A DNA stretch of 64,000 nt from Ascaphus truei (taxonomy: Eukaryota > Chordata > Amphibia > Anura > Ascaphidae). Positions 32,581 through 44,776 of this stretch are shown here, one piece after another. The notes under the pieces were generated by a model, which saw nothing but the letters and a program-made list of their open reading frames with translations, did no database searches and was not told where the DNA came from. The position numbers were made by a program, and so were the translations under genes. Within the stretch, counting starts at the first letter, position 1, and each line of letters begins with the position of its first letter. The stretch covers positions 285,194,418 through 285,258,417 of the forward strand of contig CM071569.1 of the NCBI GenBank assembly GCA_036426205.1, read 5' to 3'.

Positions 32581-32749
32581 TTGCAGTACTATTGTGGGGG
32601 GAAGGTTCATTCTTGGTGGACTAGTCATATGTAGAAGTACATGCACACCGCTAATAGGGCTGGGAGGGGGGGTACTATCTGCCGGTGCACTGTGTCCAGG
32701 GAGGTCCAGACACCCAAAGGTAATCAGCAAGAAAATGGAAGCAGGCACA

Positions 32750-32930
32750 CGGTCTTTTCTGAGGGTGCAATTTATGTGGCCACCAAAAGGTCCAACGTTT
32801 CGGCAAAAATTGCCTTTATCAAGGAGAGCCCTCTCCTTGATAAAGGCAATTTTTGCCGAAAAGTTGGACCTTTTGGTGGCACAATAAATTGCACCCTCAG
32901 AAAGACTGTGGCTGCTTTCCATTTCCTTGC
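32750..32930. ncRNA. Perfect-looking pair of hammerhead-like motifs, inverted
   Basis: The minus motif (32,789-32,824) and plus motif (32,835-32,870) each read CCTTGATAAAGGCAA, T-loop, TTGCCGAAA then CGTTGG or AGTTGG. Stem II (GGCAA/TTGCC) is intact, while the CTGATGA core is TTGATAA and the cleavage triplet is lost. The palindrome continues through GGTGGC-CAC and the CAATAAATTGCACCC-type arms. Confidence 0.5.
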
Positions 32931-33412
32931 TCATTTTGGGGACTCCCAGCCACGTATGGCCTGGGCCAACATTTGTATGTCACCCGCCCGACGGGGGCTA
33001 GGGCTAGCCTACTGCTGCGGCAGCTTATTCTAACAAATCACACGGGTTTTCCCTGGCTTTTTCCTGGAATGCGACGCTCTCACCTGGCACATGCATCGTC
33101 ATTTTGCGTTCCCAGCCCAGTCATGCGCGGCTGACGCGCGGTTGATGCGTTTATGAGAATGGTTCGGATTTAATAGTAGCACATTCTTCGCGTGTCCGCC
33201 AGATGGCAGATATTCATGAATTGTAATGCGCATGCGCTTCAGTAAGTGTCGACTTGCAGGTGTTTGTTTTTAAAAAGATACCACAGTGTGCTATTGTAAC
33301 TGGCCTTGAGACGTAAGGAAGAGGTTGCAAAAATGTATCAATTAGGCTTTTTATATTAAAGAAAGACAAAGACCAGTTTCGGTTACAGTATTCTCCAGAG
33401 CACCGCCCCGCC

Positions 33413-33973
33413 ATGCGTGTTCAAGTGCAGCCCGCTTTCCAAAAACCCGACAAAAGTTAGCGTATTGATTGGGCCGCGATTAATGCAACAGAGGGAAAGA
33501 TGGCACAGTTGTTCAAATTTATCAGTATTTTATCGAAAACTATGACTTTTACAAATTTTCCATACGTGGAAGCGTGCAATAAGGAAAAGGTTATGTAGCG
33601 ATCCCTGTTTTATCGTATTGAGCCACAATTTGTGGAGGGTATTGGTGTGTATCAATCGGCTTTTTCCTGTATCTATGATCATGATGAGGCAAAAGGCGAG
33701 AGTACGTGTTAAAACAAACTAGAAACGGACAGTCGCTGCCAAGCAATGCACCAGCACTGGCTTTCAATGACGTTCCCGCCGTCAGTGGACAACCCTGAGC
33801 TGAGCCGGATTTCGCGTGCAGTTTCGATCAAGCGTGCAGTACCTAAGCAATTTCCAGCCTCACCAGCTGACTAGCAGGTGGACTAGTCCGCTGCAAACTA
33901 TCGACGTGGATGATCAAGAAAGCTGGATGGCAGTGGACCGGCGCCGGCGCCAGCTGAATGGAAATACTATGGT
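33413..33973 (+). pseudogene. Forkhead-domain gene, decayed right-arm copy
   Basis: The inverted copy of 21,250-21,822. It begins MRVQVQPAFQKPDKS and then meets a stop (TAG near 33,457) followed by one-base frame shifts; pieces such as YQYFIENYDFYKF and IDVDDQESWMA remain in different frames. It confirms that the gene was present before the inverted duplication, and it cannot encode a protein. Confidence 0.7.
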
Positions 33974-34699
33974 GGTATTGTTGCGTATATTTTTGTTTTT
34001 TTTTATTTGACAAACAGTATCAATATCGGTGCGATTCCAAGTCAAGCGATTCTCCTGTAAGCAATATCATTGGCTGAGCGGCTCTTCTACAGTACGTACT
34101 GCAGATACTGAACAATTGGTGGAACGTATAGGCGCATGCGCATTGGAACCTTCTTGAAACGCATAGCGTGTCATCGCGGTAGGCGCATGGCATGTGAACA
34201 GGAGAAAATTATTTGTGGGACCGGCTGGGGACTTCTTTAGGGGGTGGAGCATTACCGTAAAACTTTTCTTTTTGTTTTCCTCAAGAAAAGAAAACGGCTA
34301 ATGGAGGAATTCGATGGATACTGTAATATACGTGTGTCACAATGCCTGCACATTGTGTGAATCAGATTTAAAACCCACGTACCGAAGTCTCAGTTTAGTT
34401 GCCGTTGTTATTGATTAGGATTATATACTGTACCTTAAACAGTATGCTGATGTTTTCCGGGGTCTTTTCCCTCCCCACGTGCTCCCCAAGTATAATTGTG
34501 TAAAAGTAAACCGCCGAAAAAGATTAAAAAACTGCATGTCTTTTAATTTTCCTAAGTATATTACGCACATACATGTATTGTGCTTCTTTTACAGTATACA
34601 CAGTGTGCACTATTATATAAGTATATCAAACTTTACAGTAAATACAGTATTTGTGATTTGACTATTCTTCACTATTTTTTTGATTAGTACATATAATAT

Positions 34700-35440
34700 A
34701 TATAACCCACAACCAAGTTGAATGAGAAATATACAGAGGAAAGGATTTGTAAAACACGATATATAAATATATAGATATATATATACTATACCACAAACAA
34801 AATGAGAAATGTTCGGACAAACGGTACTTTCTCGACGTGCAGAAAGGACTTGTGGTTCGAAACGTTGCTTATTTTGTCCATCCCTCTGCCAGCCCATTGT
34901 GGTTTTTCCATATGTTTTTCCACTAGGTGCGTGTGAATTAAAACCTTTTCTGAATATATTCCTGGGGTGAAGGTGCTGAAGATTGTTAGTATTTGCATTG
35001 TTTTGGCACTAGTTTAGGATCCCAGCCTTTTCTGCTGACACACCCCAAGGTTGAGCCACAGTAAGTAGATCATATTTTTATTTTGTGATTTACAAGGCTT
35101 TATATCTTTTGTATATGTTAACACACTCCCCCACCCCACCCACATCGCAAGAGGATTAGGGGACCATGTGGGAATATTACATGTGTTACCGTTGTATATG
35201 GTTGCAAATACCTGCAGGGCTCACAGGGCCTGAGCCCTTCGCTGATGGTGGGAACTCTGTAACACTGACCCACTGGGACGTCCCTCATACCCTAATTCCC
35301 CACGTGTCCCACGATACAAGTAGTACTTCCACATTTTCATTGTATTGTGAAGCACTATGAATTTCTTTGCTCGGGCCACAGTTACTTGTCTCAGTTTCTG
35401 GACCTTCTTGTGCTCCCTCTTGTGCCGAGTCACCTGGGCT
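34700..35440. other. Hammerhead-like motif and unassigned sequence
   Basis: At 34,836-34,867 the plus strand reads GTGCAGAA, stem II GGAC/GTTC, GAAAC, GTTGC, a degraded hammerhead-like layout suggesting another PLE-type fragment running to about 35,200. The remainder shows no gene. Confidence 0.35.
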
Positions 35441-38133
35441 CTAAGCTTGGCATTCTAGCGATGCTTTGGTGATGCTCAGGGTAGCCTTCAGTTTCTCATG
35501 CTGCTTTGCGGGGACATACTGGGTAATCAGACGTTCCTGCAGCACTTTTATTTCTTTTTCAGCCTGCAGATTGTCTTCCTGCAGAGTTTGCTGCTTCTCC
35601 TCAGCATTCTGGATGTGCGTACGCAGACCTTGCAGTTGGTTCTGCAGTCGGTGCTCTGTTTCAAACTTTTCCTCTTCCAAAAGTTTATTTATTTCTTTAA
35701 GCTCGTGTAGCTTTTTTTTTTTCCTTGATGTGGTCTGTCAAATGAGAATTCTCTTCTTTCAGTTTTAAATTTTCTCTTTTTGCAGTCTCTTTAATTTTCA
35801 AGGCCTCCATGTAGTCCTCCTTCCCTTAACGCACATCTGCTTTGAGAATGACAGTCTCCTGGCGTGAGATTTCCTTCTCTAGGTTGAGGGTCTGAAGCTC
35901 CTTCTGAGACACTTTGAGATCTGTATTAAGATTGACAATAGTTTCTTTAGAATTGTGCAGCTCCTCAGCGAGACTGTGGAGTTCCTTTCTGGAGACTTCA
36001 AGTTTTGTGTGGCCGCTGTTGATCTCATGCTGTGAGGCATCCAGTGCTGCGCGAGGATTGTGAACATCTTGCTGAAAGACTGTAATCTCCTTCAGTGCCT
36101 CCTCATACTTCCGCTTCAGCTTAGCCATCATTTTTTCAGATTGGCTAAGTTTTTCATCCATGGCGGTAATAGTAGCTTGCAGTATCTAGCAGTATCTAAC
36201 TCAATCTTGAGATCGTCCAATTCTGTCCTGGCCGAAGAGTACATTGCGAGCACATGTTCCTTTAGCTCCACGTTATTTTTCAGTAGCTCTGCGTAACCAT
36301 CTTTCTTCAGTTTCAATTGTTCCCGGAGCCGATCACAGTCACGCCTGGCAATTTTCAGGGCATCTTCAGGGCTGGTCAAGGGATCGTCACTCACTGGTTC
36401 CGGCTCCACTTCCCTGGGATGGTTGATTGAGGGTTCCTCACTGTTGGCACTGGACAGACACTTCTTTGGGTCCCCCGACTTTTGCCTTGGGCCCTCTGGA
36501 TATTTGGTCATTCGCATGACGAATCCTCCATTTTCTCTAGGCTGCAGGGCATCTCGTCCCCCTTTTTCTCCGCGGGATCTGCGGACGTGTCTGTTCCTTC
36601 CACGGTACGTGAAGAACCGCTTTTCTTTTTCTTTTTTCGCCTTTTTGTTTTGGATGACTCCGTCCCCTCAGGGATACTGGGGTCTCCATCTTCATTTGAA
36701 ATTTTAGCAGCGTCACTGGATCCACCTGGCTTTTCTTGCAACTGTATTAGCTGACGGAAATATTTGGTGATCCGCTGCTCCCGCTCTTTCTCCTGCCGAT
36801 CATATTCGTCATCATAGGGAGCGGTCTTTTCGGTTCGTACCGAGTTCAGGCACCCCCACCATTCTTGGGGTGTTTTGTGGGTATGACTCGGTTTGGGTTA
36901 CCCGTAAGATATGTCTTCCTCCTCATCGGACTTGAAGGGCCACTCTTCCGTGGGCTAGGGTTCATTACAGGAACGCCGCATCTTGTCCTCCATTTTGGGG
37001 CTATCAGGTGTATTTTTCTTCCTGACCTCTGGAGGCGCTATTGCAGCTTTTGCCAGTATATTTTCTAGAACCCCAGCTTGTGATAGTCCTACCGGTGGGC
37101 ATATTTTGCTTGTAGAGGTCGTAGCTCTCACAGGCATCTCTGTAGACTTTTTCTTTCCTTTAGTAAGTTTTAAAACATGAGCAGTACTGTGCACGCATTC
37201 TTTCTCATTAGGTATACTGGATGTGCAGTTGCTAAGTAAAAACTTCTATTTGCTTTACACCATTTACTTGCTAGGTGCAATCCCTCTGCTTCAGCAAAAT
37301 AATGTGGTTTTCTGCTTGAGTTCAGTTATTTTCAGTCTCATCTTTGGGTATTATGGCATTCACTCTTCACACGTTGGGTGCCTGTTTTACTCCCAAGATA
37401 CATAGACAGACTTTACTTGCAGAAAAAAATATATATTCTTTGCAGTGGAATATTTCTTTCACTCCCGGCAGGGTGACTCAACACTCAGCAATTGGCTTTG
37501 GGTTACCTTTTACACAGTTCAGCAATCCCTTTTTTTACCCGGTAGGGCAATTTTACATTCAGCACTTGTTTGCTGAAAATTCCCCTGCGTCAGCACAGTC
37601 CTGCATCAATTTTCACACTTTTCTGCATATACTCCATTCACAGCTGGTAGTCCTATGCGGTGTGGCAGCCTTTACTTGCAGAATCAGTACCGCTCGTGGG
37701 TCACCATCTGTATTCACTGCTTCAGCCCTTTTTTTTTTTTTTAAAGAAAACAATAAACAAAGCCTAGCTCCTTTCATTGGAGCGCTAACTCACTTCTTGA
37801 ACCCTGACTACGGCTGGAAGGCAAAACCCCTATTTCAAAAACCATATTACACATTATTGTGATAGGCAAGTAAGGTTTACCTGCTTCAGCACCGTCTCTC
37901 CTCTTGGGATCGGGGAAAAGAGTCCATCTGTGGTTTTGTGGCTTTCTTCAGTGCAGTGTCTGGGTGTGTATCCCTTTAATTCTGATCTCTGCTGCAGGTG
38001 AATCTTTGTTTTTGTTGCACAGGTTTGTTTGCAAGACTGTATGCAGGCAAAAAGCACAAAAAAAATTCACAGGCAATCTCCGGAGCCCCTTTTAACTTCA
38101 AGGGCCACCTCTCGTCCCGCTTCTGACACCATA
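35441..38133 (-). pseudogene. Coiled-coil gag-like region of LTR element (family C)
   Basis: Reading away from the LTR at 38,134, the minus strand gives a run of broken frames. Near 37,194-36,955 is basic, Ser/Pro-rich sequence (KLTKGKKKSTEMPV). Near 36,741-36,508 is Lys-rich sequence (TKRRKKKKKSGSSR). From 36,430 to 35,441 there is about 300 residues of heptad-rich coiled coil (DALKIARRDCDRLREQLKLK, KRKYEEALKEITVFQQDV, LAEELHNSKETIVNLNTDLK, ENLQAEKEIKVLQERL-like). Frame shifts occur near 36,160, 35,826 and 35,690. No Zn knuckle or pol is seen. A long coiled coil is unusual for gypsy gag; it may be a captured host sequence or a distinct gag type. Element function is inferred only from the LTR and primer-binding site. 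Confidence 0.55.
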
Positions 38134-38713
38134 TGTAAGAGACGTGTTCAGAGGTATGCAATGGAGACTGTTTTAAGGTGAAATTAAAATAAGGCTTTAT
38201 TGCGCCTGTCACTTTAAACACAGCAAACATGTAAATCAGCAAACAAAATCCGCTCCACTTTGGAGTATATATACTGTACACATGTAGTCCAGCTCTCTTT
38301 AACTGTGTGGTTACGATTCACCGGCCCAAGTCATAGGGACATTTATATATACATAAAGACATAGATAACAGTCTTATAAGAAAAGTCTTATCTGTTTTCT
38401 CGTAGAGGAAGGCTTCTTTGGTCCCCTGGTGTCCACACCTTTGTGCGATAAGGCAATGTCAGGATCCAGGTTTAGAAGTACTTTCCCCTGTGTCTTGCTT
38501 GCAGCGTGCAGTCTCTTCTGGCAGGCTCAAGACGTCTGTCTCCTTGTTCAGCTCACATGTGTGCGCAGCAGTCTCCCTTCCTGTCTCAGAGGCAGGCTTT
38601 TTCTAACACCTGTAATCAGCCAGATGGTGTTAGTTAATTGCCTACCAGCAGTTAACCACCACACTGCTGGATTTAGAGGCACATTTGTGAACAGGGATAA
38701 ATCCCCTGTTACA
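38134..38713 (-). mobile_element. LTR family C, 5' LTR of coiled-coil element
   Basis: On the minus strand: TGTAACAGGGGATTTATCCC to ACGTCTCTTACA, 580 bases, followed by ATATGGTGTCAGAAGCGGGA, whose TGG-starting part is a plausible primer-binding site. It matches 26,879-27,444. Confidence 0.8.
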
Positions 38714-38735
38714 CAGCCCATTGGGTAGAATAGTA

Positions 38736-41577
38736 GCCAGGGTGGGGCTGAGCATACTGTAACGGGTGCTCACCACAAACAAGGCGTGACTGCGAGGCCG
38801 AGGTAGGGATTGATATGTAATAACAACCCACAGCCGCGTGGGCACGTCTGGAGTGTAGATTGATCGTGGTAGCCGGGTCGGGTTGGAGAGGTATGGATGG
38901 TCAGAGATACTTGCCGAGGTCGGGGTTGGAGAGGTATGGATCGTTGAAGGTGTCACGATAGCTTATGACAGGGTGTAATTTACACCAAATAACTGGGTTT
39001 GAACTGGACGAGGCTTAGATATAATAAAGTATATTTATTCCTTTGGATAGGTGAACACACGAAATAATACAGTAACAGACAAGAAGTACACTTACTTTGG
39101 GGATGGGGGATGAGAAGTATGTTGCATAGCAATTCTCTCGCAATCAGGTACAATCCAGATGATTTCAGAAGACAAAGGATAAAGGGTGGACAACAGTTTA
39201 TAAACCTTTTGTAACCCTATCCTTAACATTAAGTACAGGTGATTGGATCACAATTACTGTAGCCAGTCATTAACGTGGGAACACATTTTGATACATGCCC
39301 CCCAGCTAGTTGGCACATGCGCAGTTGGCCTCTAGGGTCTCATTTCTGTAATCCCACATTTGCATCAGGGATGCCAGCCAGTCTACTAAATGGAATTTCT
39401 GGCAGGATACTCTTTGTTGTAAGGTGTGAAATGGGACACTTACAGCCTGCTCTGGTTTGAGTAATCTCCACCCTCATGTAAACAATGGAGGTGATAAACT
39501 CCTTTGAACAGCACTTAAATTCTAGACATTGGGACGCTTCCCTGACCATCTGCTGCCTTATGGCCAAAGTAATTTCCTCTGGTTTCTGTCCATACCTTGG
39601 GACACACTATTAAAGATAAAACACAAACATCTTAAAATATCCAGTTCCGTTGGGTCCAGTGGGTCCAAACTTCCCAGTTCTCAATGCCGGAACTGGGACA
39701 CCCTAGGGTCCAATTTGCGACTTGCTACGACCCTCGGAACCAGAGTTACACACATACACCTTAAACTGTTTCCTATTTTAATACAATAAACTCCGCTGTA
39801 AATTAAATCACGGTTTTTCACTAAATTCCCATTGAAAACAACGGGCTTCGCCGCCATAGACTTTCAATGGCAAACCGCCGCCGTTGGCGGCTATGGGAAT
39901 CCGCCGCCATTGACTTTCAACGGGGCTACGCCGCCGTTGAAGTCAATGGGGGTTTTCCGCCATAGCCGGTCAATGGAGATTGGCCGCCATTGGAGTCTAT
40001 GGGAAAAGTCCCGAACTTTCAAGGGGGTCCATACTCCGTCGGGTTGGTCCAAGAGGGTCAAGGATGGTTCTGCAGCGATGCCGGAGCAGTGACTACAGGT
40101 ACCCCAAACCCTGATCCTCTGGACCCTCCAGAACCGGAGATATGGATTCCTAAATTTCAGCTTTTTACACTTAGCCGTTTTCTTGAGCTGTTTCTGCCGC
40201 CGCCATTGGAACCTATGGCGCGACCCGCTCTTCTCGGTTCGACCCTTATCGGGGGTCCAGGATTCGGGGACCCGGTTGTGGTCGAGTGGGGGGAGGCCTA
40301 GGAACTAGGGGCAAAAAGAATTTTATTTCTAGGTGCTCTAGAACTGTTTATTCCCACGCCACGTGTCGTTGAACTTGACTGCTAAGTGATCAAAGCTCTC
40401 TTATTGATAAAGTATCCGCTTTGCGGTTTTGCGGTTTGGACGGCAGCCAACTCGTTCCTGGAAAGCTCCTTCGAGGAATCTCCATTGAAGTCAATGGGCC
40501 CATTGACTTACAATGGGAAACCGCCGCTCGTCCTCTCGGACGCCATCTGCTGGTCTTCACAGGAAACAGGACCAAAACAGCAAGATTCGTCATTGAAACG
40601 CATGGAGCTCCAATGGCGGCTTATGGGACCCTGCAAAATGGTGCCTGAAAAGGCGGGAAAATTACACAAAGGGCTATAATCACTAAAGAACTTTTAACCC
40701 TTGTACTCCCGGATGGATCCTAGTGTGTGTGTGATGCAGACACTGATTAAACCAGATATTACAATAAAGCATGGGAACAGGGGAATACACATTTTCATGT
40801 CATAACAAGGGTTAAATCACATTTCTGGACCTCAGCCCAGTTAACCCCTTGTCTCCCTGGTGAGGTCAGGGGATGGCCAAATGGGGTGCAACCCCTTTAA
40901 TACCGGGCCACCCCCTTTCTCCCTCTACAGAAGGTACTTAGCCGTGGTCAGGATCAAAGAGGTGTGGATCATCATGGTACTTTGCCGAGGTTGGGGTTGG
41001 AGTGGTGTGGATCGTCATTGGTATCCGGGGTCAGGAGTTTAGAAGAGCAGAGTCCAGTAGAATAGCCGAGGTCAGAAACAGAGGAACTAGGAACCGGAGC
41101 ACAAGACATAATTGTGGAGGCAAGGGTAGCAGTGAACACTCGCACATAGGAAGGTTTATGCTCAGCCGATTTGCCAGAGGGCCGGCTGAGCATATATAGG
41201 ACACAGAGACCAATGAGATAACAGGCTGGAGGAGGCGCTTCAGAGAGAGTGTGTGAGATAGGAGGATACGGTGGAGGAGACAGGTGTGGGGAGGATTCCA
41301 GAGGCGGAGAGATGATACGGCTTGTGCACGCTCTGATCGCACGCCGCGTTTGTGCGCTGCACACGGATAATGTTGCCGCGTGGGTGGAGTCTGGAGGCGG
41401 TACCAGAGACAGTAGTATTAACCTCCGCGCGCGTGTCTAGCGTGTCTAGCATGGCGGCTGGTCCAAGAGAAGGAAAAGAAGCACCATGGATGACAGAAGG
41501 AGCGGGGGACCCGATCACGGATTGGGGTAAGTGACGAGTGCGCAGAGCGCATCACGGATCATGGATCCTGACACACC
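38736..41577 (+). mobile_element. Another LTR-like block, interrupted by a solo LTR
   Basis: The outer parts 38,736-38,950 and 40,930-41,577 belong together; both hold variants of a GCCGAGGTCGGGGTTGGAG repeat. The block seems to start TGTAACGGGTGC near 38,759 and to end near CCTGACACA (41,577), where gypsy RNase H sequence begins. Ends are provisional. Confidence 0.45.
38951..40929 (+). mobile_element. Solo LTR with 5-base target-site duplication
   Basis: Starts TGTCACGATAG and ends CCCTCTACA, 1,979 bases. GAAGG at 38,946-38,950 is repeated exactly at 40,930-40,934, the expected 5-base duplication. Inside, 39,830-40,020 holds alternating copies of CGCCGCCATTGACTTTCAA-like words on both strands, and an ATTACAATAAAGC poly(A) signal lies near 40,758. 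No internal coding region, so it is a solo LTR. Confidence 0.85.
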
Positions 41578-41784
41578 ATTACTTATACGGCATTCAGTTC
41601 GAAGTATGAACAGACAACAACCCTCTAATATACATTCTTACATCTGCTAAATTGGACTCTACAGGTCACAGATGGCTGGCGGCTCTCTCCAACTACCAAT
41701 TTACGCTAAAGTATAAGCCGGGACCTTTGAATATCTGTCAATCCAAAAACACAATGTTGTCTCGTCGGCTTCTTGGGTTATTTT
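41578..41784 (+). pseudogene. Gypsy pol fragment: RNase H end
   Basis: The plus frame reads YLYGIQFEV, TDNNPL, ILTSAKLDSTGHRWLAALSN and a KYKPGPLN motif, the end of the RNase H domain of Ty3/gypsy pol, with stop codons replacing residues near TDNNPL. The pol continues at 43,141 as integrase after an inserted foldback element. Protease and reverse transcriptase are absent. Together with 43,150-43,829 and 44,790-45,515 it represents one decayed element. Confidence 0.75.
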
Positions 41785-43140
41785 ATTAATTAATTGCTTT
41801 GTTGGTTAATGGTTGAATTAATTCCTTATTGTGTTGGTTAGTGCTTGTATTAATTGCATTTGTTGGCTAGTGTTTTAATTTATTGAATTGGGGTGTTTAG
41901 GTGTTTTGGAATGTTTTATTATTGTGTCTTTTGTGCATTACTGTATTTTGATTAGGTGCCCATTGAGTGTTATAGTCTATTATCAGGCCTATATTATATG
42001 GGTATAATGTACCACTATGCCACTCAATGGGTACAGGGTGGGTATAGTGGATCCGGGGTGGGTGGTTAGGCCTTCCAGGTGGGTAGCAGGGCAGGGTGGG
42101 TTAACCCCTTAATTACTATAGCGGAATTAACCGCTAAGGTGATTAAGGGGTTAGGGGCCATTAGAATGTATTCTGCTATGTATTTTTTCTGGCAACGGAG
42201 GACATTATAATGTATTCTTCTATGTATTTTTTCTGGCAATGGAGAACATGGCCCTGCAGTAAGCTGATGAGGACGCCCTTCATATTGGCTGAGGTAAGTA
42301 GAATGGTTTTATTTACTTTATTTATGCTGGCTAATGTTGTGATTAATAATGGGCAAATAATCTATTAGCCATATCTGGATAATAATTATTTTGCCCATTA
42401 CTGTACTGTATGTGTTTTGGTGGGGGGGTGAGGGGGTGGGGGGTGTATTGATTGAAATGTAGGCCATGTTTTATTTATTTTTTAAATACAGGATTGGTGT
42501 CTCAGGCCTGCGGGGACCCACAGGGACCACCCGAGGACCCCCGGGCACACATGATGACCACCTGAGGACCTATGGGGGACACCTGCAGGGGCAAACCTGG
42601 GGCCCCACAGCTGTGGGGGCCCCGGGGATCCACACGGACCACCTGAGAGCCCTCCAGACACCCATGGGAACCACCCGAAGGCTCACAGACACCCATGGGA
42701 AACCCCCGTGTGCCCTGTGGGACCTGAGGACACCCATCAGGACCACCGGGGACCATCGTCGGCCTGGGGTATTAATTGTGTGTGTTAAAAAATAAATCAT
42801 GGTTTTACAGTATGTGGGGGCACGGGGGGTGGGTTGTGTATTGGTGTTTATTAGATATTGTAATGGTTTATTGGGGGCCTAAGAGGTGGATAGTGGGATT
42901 GTTGTGCGTGTGTGTATTTTTTTGTATTGTGGGTAGCGGGTGTGGGTGAAAGGGGTTGTAGCCCCAAGGATGGGTGTTTAGGCCTACCAGGTGGGTAGCG
43001 GGAGGGGTTAACTCCTTCATTACCTTAGCGGTATTAACCGCTATGGTAATGAAGGGGTTAAGTCCCCCTGCTACCCCCCGCAAGGCCTAAACACCCACCA
43101 AGGGCCAAATACCCCCTTCACCCACCCCCGCTACCCACAA
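41785..43140. mobile_element. Foldback-type DNA element inserted in pol
   Basis: Two copies of a hairpin motif lie inside: 42,112-42,158 (AACCCCTTAATTACTATAGC, then its complement) and 43,007-43,058 (CTTCATTACCTTAGCGG with complement). An exon-like end, GATGAGGACGCCCTTCATATTGG with GTAAGT near 42,294, and a palindromic GGGCAAATAAT/ATTATTTTGCCC pair (42,350-42,400) are shared with 49,366-49,965. The 42,500-42,760 part has GGACCACC repeats; its open frame is a repeat artefact. Ends are inferred from pol continuity only. Confidence 0.5.
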
Positions 43141-43149
43141 TAAACACCG

Positions 43150-43852
43150 TAACAGTCCTCAAGAGAGAATGGGACAAGTTCCACATAGAGCGTGGCCTCC
43201 TCTATCGGATCGTCCCCTATCACAATCATCCCGACCAGAGACAGTGGGTACTGCCCCGAAGCCTGCAGTACCACATATTTTGATCCCTGTATGATAATCA
43301 CAGACACCTGGGGGTGGATAAAATCTTCAGGCTAGTGAGGGATCGATTATTCTGGTCCAGAATGCGGGAGTCAGTGGAACGGCATTGCCGGAAATGCCCG
43401 AGGTGTATCCGGAGGAAGACACTGCCCACCCGTGCAGCCCCAATGGGCCATCTAAAAAGCTTGGGTCACATGGACCTCATTTGCATGGACTTCTTGTGCA
43501 CCGAGACCGATTCAAGAGGCATCAGGAACATCCTGGTAGTGACAGACCACTACACTCGCTATTCTCAAGCGTTCCCAACAAAGGACCATAAACTCATCAT
43601 GGTCGCTAAGGTACTGTGGGAAACGTATTTTATACAGTACAGTCTGCCAAATCGGATGCATTCCGACCAAGGAATGGACTTCGAGAGCAAGCTTATCAAG
43701 GAGCTTCTCAAATTGCTCAATATCAAGAAGTCTAGGACCACGCCATACCATCCAGAGGGCTCTACCAGAGAGGTTCAACCGAACCTTGCTAGATATGCTC
43801 GACACCCTAAAGGGCTCTCAGAAAACTGAATGGATGTCTACAATTGCACAAG
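43150..43852 (+). pseudogene. Gypsy pol fragment: integrase zinc and catalytic core
   Basis: A His-His-Cys-Cys zinc module is visible: NHRHLGVDKIF and then HCRKCPRC. The core follows (open 43,314-43,829): GHMDLICMDFL (first Asp), VVTDHYTRYSQAFPT, HSDQGMDFESKL (second Asp) and TTPYHPEGS. The expected Glu-containing block lies in a different frame after about 43,760, so there is a frame shift. There is also a stop upstream near 43,281. The enzyme would have inserted element DNA into the genome; it is inactive here. At 43,840-43,852 it is interrupted by a PLE-type insertion and resumes at 44,790. Confidence 0.85.
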
Positions 43853-44776
43853 AACGTGGTGAGAGAGCAGAGCACTGCCGTAGAAGGAAAATCAAAAAAG
43901 AGGGCCTGATGCAAAAAAATAAATAAATTATTTATTAGGCATGATAGCCAAAAAGAACAAACACACTAAGGTTTAAAACTCTGACGCGTTTCCCGCCGTG
44001 GAGGCGCTTTATCAAAGCGCCTCCACGGCGGGAAATGCGTCAGAGTTTTAACACTTAGTGTGTTTGTTTCTTTTTGGCTATCATGCCTAATAAATAATTT
44101 ATTTATTTTTTTGCATCAGGCCCTCTTTTTTGATTTTCCTTCTACGGCAGTGCTCTGCTCTCTCACCACGTTCCTGATCTTTACCCAAGCATTGCAGCAC
44201 GCCTCGGTCATTTGAATGCGGAGCAGCTGTTCGATCTGAGAGGATTTCCCCTTCTAGCTACGCAGTGCACCGGTGTCAGCCAGTGTGCAGCCGATTACCC
44301 CGTTCCCTCACCTGTCCCGGGAAGTTACCACACTGACGGATTCAGCGCGGAGGATTGGAGCGCTCCGTCTTCCCCACCAGCAGCCGCCACCTACCCCCCT
44401 GCAGCGACAGACCGGCACACCAGGAGATCTCCAGAAGGCACCCGGTGAGACGACAGGAGATTTCGCATGCAGATCTCCATTACATCTGGCAGTCTCTTTC
44501 TACCGGGTTGCCGCATGTTCGGCTGAGGAGACCAGCACCCTACCATTCATCTTTCAGGGGGGGAAGTGTTCCAGCGGCATAGGGATATCCCTTCCTACGG
44601 CTACAATCAGGTGAGGTGAGGGTATTCAGACCTGCATACACCATCGGCACACCCACGGGACACTCAGACCGCTTTATTCACTCAGTTATACCGATTTTTA
44701 AAAATGTTTATACATTATTCATTGGACTACCTGGCATATTAGAAGCACCACCTGGGGGGCATCCCCACTTTTTCTT
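43853..44776. mobile_element. PLE-type insertion with inverted head and 13-base duplication
   Basis: ACAATTGCACAAG flanks it exactly on both sides (43,840-43,852 and 44,777-44,789), and integrase sequence continues across. The first 310 bases form a near-perfect palindrome (43,853-44,170) centred near 44,011, with hammerhead-like motifs TTTGATAAAGCGCC, stem-loop, GGAAACGCGTC on the minus strand (43,979-44,016) and a shortened one on the plus strand. The rest to 44,776 is non-coding. Duplications of 10-15 bases and inverted 5' ends fit Penelope-like insertion. Confidence 0.75.

Larger units (their letters stand above)
28751..34690. repeat. Right arm of giant inverted repeat
   Basis: Reverse-complement match to 20,590-28,709 without the 2.07-kb segment. 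It has frequent single-base deletions relative to the left arm (LTR 1,070 against 1,098 bases; gag broken here but open on the left). This could be decay of one arm or uncorrected long-read sequence. Confidence 0.9.

Noticed and set aside
20590..34690. Giant inverted repeat as one large transposon with terminal inverted repeats
   Set aside because: The arms contain several unrelated elements in mirror order and meet at a 41-base loop; this fits inverted duplication or an artefact better.
42466..42795. 109-codon frame with repeated GTTRGP-like motifs
   Set aside because: It lies in a GGACCACC-rich repeat within a foldback element and has no independent evidence.
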